DNA of 18,630 bases. It comes from GCA-003244245 sp035463315. GTDB taxonomy: Bacteria > Actinomycetota > Actinomycetes > Mycobacteriales > Pseudonocardiaceae. Shown in pieces: positions 14,250 through 18,630 of the stretch. The DNA is taken from assembly GCA_035463315.1 (NCBI GenBank), contig DATHTJ010000105.1, positions 1 through 18,630 of the forward strand, read 5' to 3'. Numbering within the stretch: position 1 is the stretch's first letter; every line of letters starts with the position of its first letter. Below the pieces are notes generated by a model, which saw only the letters and a program-made list of their open reading frames with translations, was not told the DNA's origin and did no database searches. Position numbers and translations under genes: made by a program.

Positions 14250-15344
14250 TCAACCCTGGGTGCGGAAGACGAGCGAACAGTGTCCGACCCGGACCACGTC
14301 ACCATCGGCGAGCTGCCAGGTTTGTACCGGGGTGCCGTTGACCGTCGTGCCGTTGGTGGACCCCAGGTCAGCAAGCGTCGCTGTCCAACCGTCCCAGGTG
14401 ATCTCCAGGTGGCGCCGGGACACGCCGGTGTCCGGCAGTCGGAACTGCGCGTCCTGACCCCGGCCCACCACCGTGGCACCCTCGGTGAGCTGATAGTGGC
14501 GGTTCGACCCGTCGTCCAGGGTAAGCGAGGCCGCCAGCTGGCGCGCGCCAGTTTGCCCCGCGGGACGCAGGTAACCCTGGGCACCGTAGCTTTGGTCAGC
14601 GCCGTACTGACCGTAGTTCTGGTCTCCGTAGTTCTGCTGATAGCCCTGGTCGGGGGCCTGCTGGCCCGGACCGTAACTGGAGCCGTAGCCGCCTTGGCCG
14701 TAACCCTGCTCGTAGCTGCGACCCTGGTCATAACCATACTGGCGCTGGTCGTAGCCGCCCTGGTTGCCGTAGTTCTGGGGGTAGCCCTGGCCCTGGGCGT
14801 ACTGGGGGTCGTAGCCGGACGGTTGGTCGTCACGCGGGTCGGCGGCATCGTGGCCCCCCTGGACGTGGCCGTAATCGCGGTGCGGAGCGTACTGACCCCA
14901 CTGGCCGTCCTCGGGGTGCTCGCCTTGTTGCTGGCTCATGGCTCGGTCTCCTGCGGTACGAGGTTGCGGTGCGTCGGGATCAACAGACGAGCTGGTACGG
15001 AACTGTCCCGTGTGCAGCGTCTCGGACCGCTCCAGAGCCACCACCACGTCTCCATAGATATCCCAGGACTGCTCAGCGAGATGGCCCTGGATGCAACTCT
15101 TGAGCATCCGGGTTACCCGCTGCTCGTCGCCTGCGAGCCGGTCGTGGTCGGTCGCCCCGAGTGTGACGGTATAACGGTTGGGCGCGAGCACCCGCCCCCC
15201 CGCGAGCGGACGTGCGTTGTCGTCGGCCTCGCGCTGAAGCGCCTGAGCCACCTCCTGCGGCACCACGCTACCGCCGAAGACCCGGGCAAAGGCGTCGCCG
15301 ACCATACCCTGCAACCGACGCTCGAACCGCTGCGCCTTGCCCAC
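14250..15344 (-). CDS. fhaA: FHA-domain protein FhaA (DUF3662 + FHA)
   Basis: The product has 364 residues. The N-terminal DUF3662 domain (1 to about 118) begins GKAQRFERRLQGMVGDAFARVF, the usual start of this family. A long Gly/Tyr/Gln-rich low-complexity linker (about 148-258) with repeated QGYGQ-like units follows. The C-terminal FHA domain (about 268-363) has Gly294-Arg295, Ser309-Arg310, His312 and Ser329-Thr-Asn-Gly332. In mycobacteria FhaA binds phosphorylated MviN/MurJ and restrains peptidoglycan synthesis at poles and septum (established). The GTG at 15344 is backed by a perfect AGGAGGT at 15349-15355. It is the first gene of the operon on the minus strand. Confidence 0.95.
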   Translation of the reverse strand: MGKAQRFERRLQGMVGDAFARVFGGSVVPQEVAQALQREADDNARPLAGGRVLAPNRYTVTLGATDHDRLAGDEQRVTRMLKSCIQGHLAEQSWDIYGDVVVALERSETLHTGQFRTSSSVDPDAPQPRTAGDRAMSQQQGEHPEDGQWGQYAPHRDYGHVQGGHDAADPRDDQPSGYDPQYAQGQGYPQNYGNQGGYDQRQYGYDQGRSYEQGYGQGGYGSSYGPGQQAPDQGYQQNYGDQNYGQYGADQSYGAQGYLRPAGQTGARQLAASLTLDDGSNRHYQLTEGATVVGRGQDAQFRLPDTGVSRRHLEITWDGWTATLADLGSTNGTTVNGTPVQTWQLADGDVVRVGHCSLVFRTQG

Positions 15345-15387
15345 GGCGACCTCCTCTCCCAGGCTCTGCCAAGGGTCCTGCTGCCAG

Positions 15388-15411
15388 CCTCCCCCGATCG
15401 TATCCGGGAGG
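15388..15411. promoter_or_regulatory. Inverted repeat around a possible -10 of the fhaA-pknB operon
   Basis: On the minus strand TACGAT (15397-15402) is a good match to an actinobacterial -10 and would give a leader of about 45 nt before fhaA. It sits in the loop of the inverted repeat CCTCCC (15388-15393) / GGGAGG (15406-15411), an arrangement that suits a repressor site. No consensus -35 is visible, so this is tentative. Confidence 0.35.
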
Positions 15412-15454
15412 GCCAGCGGGCAGGGTCTGCTGCTTCAGGGTGGTGGGGTGTGCG

Positions 15455-15463
15455 TGCTAGGCT
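15455..15463 (+). promoter_or_regulatory. Extended -10 promoter element of tRNA-Leu
   Basis: TGCTAGGCT is an extended -10 (TG, one base, then TAGGCT at 15458-15463) ending 13 nt before the mature tRNA, so transcription would begin roughly 6-7 nt ahead of it. The -35 is poor (TTCAGG at 15434-15439, 18-bp spacer). Confidence 0.45.
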
Positions 15464-15476
15464 GCCGCCGTCACTC

Positions 15477-15559
15477 GGGCGAGTGGCGGAATGGCAGACG
15501 CGCACGGTTCAGGTCCGTGTGTCCGTAAGGACGTGGGGGTTCAACTCCCCCCTCGCCCA
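15477..15559 (+). tRNA. tRNA-Leu (anticodon CAG)
   Basis: An 83-nt class II tRNA folds cleanly. The acceptor stem is GGGCGAG (15477-15483) with CTCGCCC (15552-15558) and discriminator A15559. The anticodon arm is CACGG-TTCAGGT-CCGTG (15503-15519) with CAG at 15510-15512, reading CUG codons. A long variable arm (GTCC/GGAC) and the T arm GGGGG-TTCAACT-CCCCC (15535-15551) are present. CCA is not encoded, as is common in actinobacteria. A tRNA-Leu at this place after fhaA is conserved in related genomes. Confidence 0.97.
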
Positions 15560-15566
15560 CTTTGTG

Positions 15567-15605
15567 AAGTTTACCGAACTTGGCTGACTGGGACCGCACA
15601 GTCCC
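15567..15605. terminator. Two small hairpins between tRNA-Leu and the TyrRS-like gene
   Basis: AAGTT-TACCG-AACTT (15567-15581) and GGGAC-CGCACA-GTCCC (15590-15605) lie in the 61-bp gap where the rightward tRNA and leftward synthetase gene converge. Stems are only 5 bp and there is no U-tract, but actinobacterial terminators often lack one. They could act in either direction. Confidence 0.35.
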
Positions 15606-15620
15606 GCGTCCCTGACGCGA

Positions 15621-17039
15621 TTACGCGCCTCCACGGCCAGAGGAGGACGCAGTGGGCAAGCGGGCAAGCTTGCGGCCAACCTTGAGATAGTAGTCGCCGG
15701 CCTGCCCGTCCAGCTTGTCCTTGAGCACGGCCGCGAGGGGTTCGCGGGCCTCGTCGCCGGTGAGCGTGATCTGCTCCTGACCGGTGTCAGACTCGACCAC
15801 GAGCCGCAAGCCGTTCTGCTGGGCGATGCGGCGGACATCGCCGTTGGACTTGGCAAAGCCGAGCGCCTTGACCGCATCGATCACCGACTGGCCCAGGTCC
15901 GCGACCGTGGGCAGGTCTTCGACCTCGCCGAAGGCGCGCTTGGAGAAGCGCGCGACGAACTCCTCGCGGGCCTTCATTGCCGCATCGACACCGTGGATAG
16001 CGGCGGTGACTTCCCCGGCCAGGATCTTCTTCAGGTCCATGGGGTGCAGCGACCCGGCCGCCAGCCGCTCGCTGGTGACGGACAATTCGGAGTTGCGCCA
16101 CTCACTCAGGGCCCGGAAGTAGGGCTCGACAAGACGGTCGGGCACGGACATGATCTTGCCGAAGATCTCGCCCGCAGGGGCGGTCAAGGGCACGTAGTTG
16201 CCCTTCGACTTGCTCATCTTCGCCCCGGTGCCGTCGGTGCCCTCGATCAACGAGGTGGCGACCACGAGCTCCGGTGCCTGGCCGCAGAGGTGCATCACGT
16301 GCCTGCACATCTGCATGTTGAGAAACTGGTCGATGCCTCCGACCTCAAGATCGGTGTTGATCTCCACGGAGTCCAGGGCCATGACGACCGAGTACAGCAG
16401 CTCGGCCAGCGAGAGCCCTCGACCGGCATCGAGGCGCTTGCGGAAGTCCTCACGTTGCAGTGGCATCGAGACCGGGATCTGGGCAGTGATCTCGATCAGC
16501 GTGGGCAGCGTGATCTCACGCAGCCAGTCGCCGTTGTGGCGGAACTGGGCGCGTTCGAAGTCGAAGAACGGGGTGACCTGCTCGCGGTAGGTGACGAGGT
16601 TGCGGGCGATGTCCTCGTCGGTCAGTGCCGGCCGCTCGTCGGAGCGGCCGGAGGGGTCACCGATCTTGGCCGTCACGTCGCCGACGATGAACACCACCTG
16701 GTGGCCCATGCGCTGGAAACGGCTCAGAATGAGCATCGGCACGGCATGGCCCAGGTGGACCTCGTGACCGGTCGGGTCGATGCCGAACTTGGCGATGAAC
16801 GGCTGGTTCTTCTGCTCCGCCTCGATAATCCGCTCGGCCAGGGCGTCGGGCGAGGGCTGAAGCTCCTGGGAGCGCTCCGCGATCAACGTGGCTTGTTCGG
16901 CCGGGGACAGGTCCGACAGGTCCAGGCTGCGGCGCTGCGTGGTCAACTCCAGCAACTCGCGCACAGTGCCGTCGGCCGCGAGGTCTGCGCCCCTGAGCAG
17001 GGCGGTGGCGCGGTCAACGGACTGGCTCAGTCGGGTCAT
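15621..17039 (-). CDS. Tyrosyl-tRNA synthetase-like class I aminoacyl-tRNA synthetase
   Basis: The product has 472 residues: an N-terminal extension (1 to about 80), a class I catalytic core (about 81-340) with HLGH (95-98) and KMSKS (274-278), and a C-terminal S4-like RNA-binding region (about 390-462). Both ATP-binding signatures are intact, so adenylation activity is plausible. Overall it resembles the TyrZ type more than the main actinobacterial TyrS. By eye, compared with Geobacillus TyrRS, Asp78 and Asp176 are retained (Asp128, Asp223) and Tyr169 (Tyr216), but Tyr34 is Lys84 (also Lys in TyrZ) and Gln173 is Met220. It may charge tRNA-Tyr, act as a second or resistance copy, or use another substrate. 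The ATG at 17039 has GGAGAG 5 nt upstream. No T-box leader fits in the 67-bp divergent gap. Confidence 0.85.
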   Translation of the reverse strand: MTRLSQSVDRATALLRGADLAADGTVRELLELTTQRRSLDLSDLSPAEQATLIAERSQELQPSPDALAERIIEAEQKNQPFIAKFGIDPTGHEVHLGHAVPMLILSRFQRMGHQVVFIVGDVTAKIGDPSGRSDERPALTDEDIARNLVTYREQVTPFFDFERAQFRHNGDWLREITLPTLIEITAQIPVSMPLQREDFRKRLDAGRGLSLAELLYSVVMALDSVEINTDLEVGGIDQFLNMQMCRHVMHLCGQAPELVVATSLIEGTDGTGAKMSKSKGNYVPLTAPAGEIFGKIMSVPDRLVEPYFRALSEWRNSELSVTSERLAAGSLHPMDLKKILAGEVTAAIHGVDAAMKAREEFVARFSKRAFGEVEDLPTVADLGQSVIDAVKALGFAKSNGDVRRIAQQNGLRLVVESDTGQEQITLTGDEAREPLAAVLKDKLDGQAGDYYLKVGRKLARLPTASSSGRGGA

Positions 17040-17070
17040 CGAGACTCTCCGTGGCGGGGGATGTCGCTGC

Positions 17071-17077
17071 TATCCTA
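17071..17077. promoter_or_regulatory. Shared AT-rich -10 candidates in the synthetase/methyltransferase divergent gap
   Basis: TATCCT (17071-17076) on the plus strand could be the -10 for the methyltransferase gene; its overlapping complement TAGGAT (17072-17077) on the minus strand could serve the synthetase gene with a leader of about 25 nt. No clear -35 is seen for either. If both are used the two promoters would exclude each other. Confidence 0.35.
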
Positions 17078-17106
17078 ATGGGCCGCTTCCAGGGGAGGAG
17101 GGGGCA

Positions 17107-17889
17107 ATGACGTATGTGTTCGCGCAAGAGTGGGATCGCGAGCGGAAGCGGCTGGCCGGTATCGAGGCCGCCGCTGACCTGATCAGTAGCGACGTGCTGG
17201 CCCGGCTGGGTGTCGGTCCAGGCTGGCGCTGCGCGGAGGTGGGGGCCGGTGGCGGGTCGCTGGCGCGGTGGCTCGCCGATCGAGTGGGCGACACGGGGCA
17301 GGTGGTCGCCACGGACCTGGACCCCGGCTACCTGGAAGCCATTGAGGCGCCGAACGTGCAGGTGCTGCAGCACGATCTGACCGTCGATGACCGGCCTGGT
17401 GAGCCTTATGACCTGGTGCACACCCGGCTCGTCATCGAGCACCTCCCTGACCCCGTGGGCGCAGTGACGCGGCTCGCGGGCTGGGTTCGGCCGGGGGGCT
17501 GGTTAGTTGTGGAGGCCGGTGACTGGTCGACTCGGTATGAGATCACCTCGTCCGAGGTGTTCGATGCGGTCCTGGTTGCCGTGCAGAAGTTCCTCGCCTC
17601 GGCCGGTTTCGCGCCAATGTTCGGGCGCCGCCTTCCGGTGCTGTTCCGGGACCACGGTCTGGTTGATGTCGGCTGTGAGGCCCGCAGCCGGATGCTTCGG
17701 GGTGGTACGCCGGAGATGGAGTTTTTCACGCTGACAATCGAGCGAGCGCGGACTGCGATGGTTGCGGCGGATTTAATCAGTGACGATGACGTTGCAGCGG
17801 CGCTGACGCTCTGTGCGGATCTGTCGTTTGCCGTCATGTCGCCGGCTCTCGTGTCTGCGTGGGGCCGCGTCGACGGACCACCCGGTTGA
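17107..17889 (+). CDS. Class I SAM-dependent methyltransferase
   Basis: The product is a 260-residue cytoplasmic protein with a Rossmann-type methyltransferase fold. Motif I is EVGAGGGSLARWL (44-56), the acidic residue of motif II is Asp70 in VVATDLDP, and the motif IV region is DLVHTRLVIEHLPDP (102-116), followed by VRPGGWLVVEAGDW (127-140). It transfers a methyl group from S-adenosylmethionine; the substrate cannot be told from sequence. Similar UbiE-like enzymes act on small molecules. ATG 17107 has a strong GGAGGAGGG upstream; the longer frame from 16888 runs antisense into the synthetase gene and is rejected. The last 56 bp overlap, tail to tail, the end of the transporter gene on the other strand. 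Confidence 0.9.
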   Translation: MTYVFAQEWDRERKRLAGIEAAADLISSDVLARLGVGPGWRCAEVGAGGGSLARWLADRVGDTGQVVATDLDPGYLEAIEAPNVQVLQHDLTVDDRPGEPYDLVHTRLVIEHLPDPVGAVTRLAGWVRPGGWLVVEAGDWSTRYEITSSEVFDAVLVAVQKFLASAGFAPMFGRRLPVLFRDHGLVDVGCEARSRMLRGGTPEMEFFTLTIERARTAMVAADLISDDDVAAALTLCADLSFAVMSPALVSAWGRVDGPPG

Positions 17890-18630
17890 TCAGCGGCCAC
17901 AGCACGATCAGTCCGACGACGATATACACGGCGGCGGCCAGCGGGCCACTCCACAGGCCGCTGATGTCGCCGGCGCTGAGCTGCAGGGTGCGTCGCAGGT
18001 GGAGTTCCGCGCGCGGGCCGAGGATGACACCGAGGATGAGCGGGAGCACCGGCAGCCCGTAGCGCCGCATCATGAAACCGAGCAGCCCCAACAGGAACAG
18101 CAGGACCAGGTCGAACACCTGCGTGTTAACCGAGTAGGCGCCGAGGCTGGAAAAGAAAAGGATTCCGGCATACAGATACGGTCGAGGAACCCGCAGCAGC
18201 GTCGCCCAGAGTGGCGCCAACGGCAGGTTGAGCACCACCAGCAGCACATTCCCGATGAAAAGGCTCCCGATGAGTGCCCACACCAGCTCTGGCTCCCGGG
18301 CGAACAGCAGCGGGCCAGGCTGGATGCCGTAGCTGGTGAAGGCGGCTAACATGACAGCCGCCGTGGCGGTGGTCGGTAATCCGAGTGTGAGCATCGGGAC
18401 AAGGGCGCCCGCGGCGGACGCATTGTTGGCCGCCTCCGGCCCTGCGACGCCCTCGATAGCGCCATGCCCGAACTCCTCAGGTCTCTTCGACAACCGTTTC
18501 TCGGTGGTATAGGAGAGAAACGTGGGGATCTCGGCACCGCCCGCGGGCATCGCGCCGAACGGGAAACCGAACGCGGTGCCCCGCAGCCACGGCTTCCAGG
18601 ACCGGCGGAAATCCTCGCGGCCCAGCCACG
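17834..18630 (-). CDS. Tripartite tricarboxylate transporter permease, TctA family (N-terminus outside window)
   Basis: The reading frame enters from the right edge; 264 residues, the C-terminal half of a roughly 500-residue protein, are visible. The stretch AFGFPFGAMPAGGAEIPTFLSY and, about 40 residues later, PEAANNASAAGALVPMLTLG are hallmark TctA sequences, followed by several hydrophobic helices and a charged tail ending TQTREPAT. TctA is the large membrane subunit of a three-part secondary transporter that uses a periplasmic-type binding protein (TctC) and a small subunit (TctB) to import tricarboxylates or other organic acids. tctA usually ends such an operon, so TctB and TctC are expected beyond the right edge (inference). 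The ATG at 18550 is internal, since the frame stays open and conserved upstream of it. Confidence 0.92.
   Translation of the reverse strand, partial: WLGREDFRRSWKPWLRGTAFGFPFGAMPAGGAEIPTFLSYTTEKRLSKRPEEFGHGAIEGVAGPEAANNASAAGALVPMLTLGLPTTATAAVMLAAFTSYGIQPGPLLFAREPELVWALIGSLFIGNVLLVVLNLPLAPLWATLLRVPRPYLYAGILFFSSLGAYSVNTQVFDLVLLFLLGLLGFMMRRYGLPVLPLILGVILGPRAELHLRRTLQLSAGDISGLWSGPLAAAVYIVVGLIVLWPLINRVVRRRGPTQTREPAT

Noticed and set aside
15477..15559. Attachment site of an integrated element at tRNA-Leu
   Set aside because: No second copy of the tRNA 3' end and no integrase or excision gene is visible in the window.

Overview
The window is high-GC DNA of an actinomycete, most likely a member of Pseudonocardiaceae or a close relative (an inference from gene content, GTG starts, TANNNT-like -10 elements and codon use). 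Its core is the conserved cell-division and cell-wall signalling region that lies near the chromosome origin in Actinomycetota.

Left part (1-3507): a secreted protein cut by the window edge runs leftward. A 418-bp divergent intergenic stretch with a degenerate duplicated repeat separates it from a DUF2020-like exported protein. Then come a cyclophilin-type peptidyl-prolyl isomerase (ppiA) and a zinc-finger rhomboid protease, all rightward.

Middle (3508-5883): the divisome protein gene crgA points left. A class E sortase, a 51-residue membrane protein and the glutamine amidotransferase trpG/pabA point right. Two DnaA-box-like 9-mers lie between the rhomboid gene and crgA.

Operon (5906-15344, minus strand): fhaA, fhaB, pstP, rodA, pbpA, pknA, pknB. 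Most junctions are very short or overlap by 4 nt, indicating coupled translation. Two Ser/Thr kinases, one PP2C phosphatase and two FHA phosphothreonine readers are co-transcribed with an elongation-type SEDS glycosyltransferase (RodA) and its class B transpeptidase (PbpA). PknB carries four PASTA domains that sense muropeptide or lipid II. PknA here also ends in a PASTA-like extracellular domain with two cysteines.

Right part (15477-18630): a tRNA-Leu(CAG) marks the end of the conserved block. Beyond it lie an atypical tyrosyl-tRNA synthetase-like gene (minus), a divergent SAM-dependent methyltransferase (plus), and the C-terminal half of a TctA-type tricarboxylate transporter permease (minus, cut by the window edge), which overlaps the methyltransferase tail to tail by 56 bp.

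Most of the window is a well-known system. The least ordinary items are the TyrRS-like protein with substituted tyrosine-pocket positions, the PASTA-like tail of PknA, the left-edge secreted protein, and several small non-coding repeats. I did not find a clear novel defence or mobile system.
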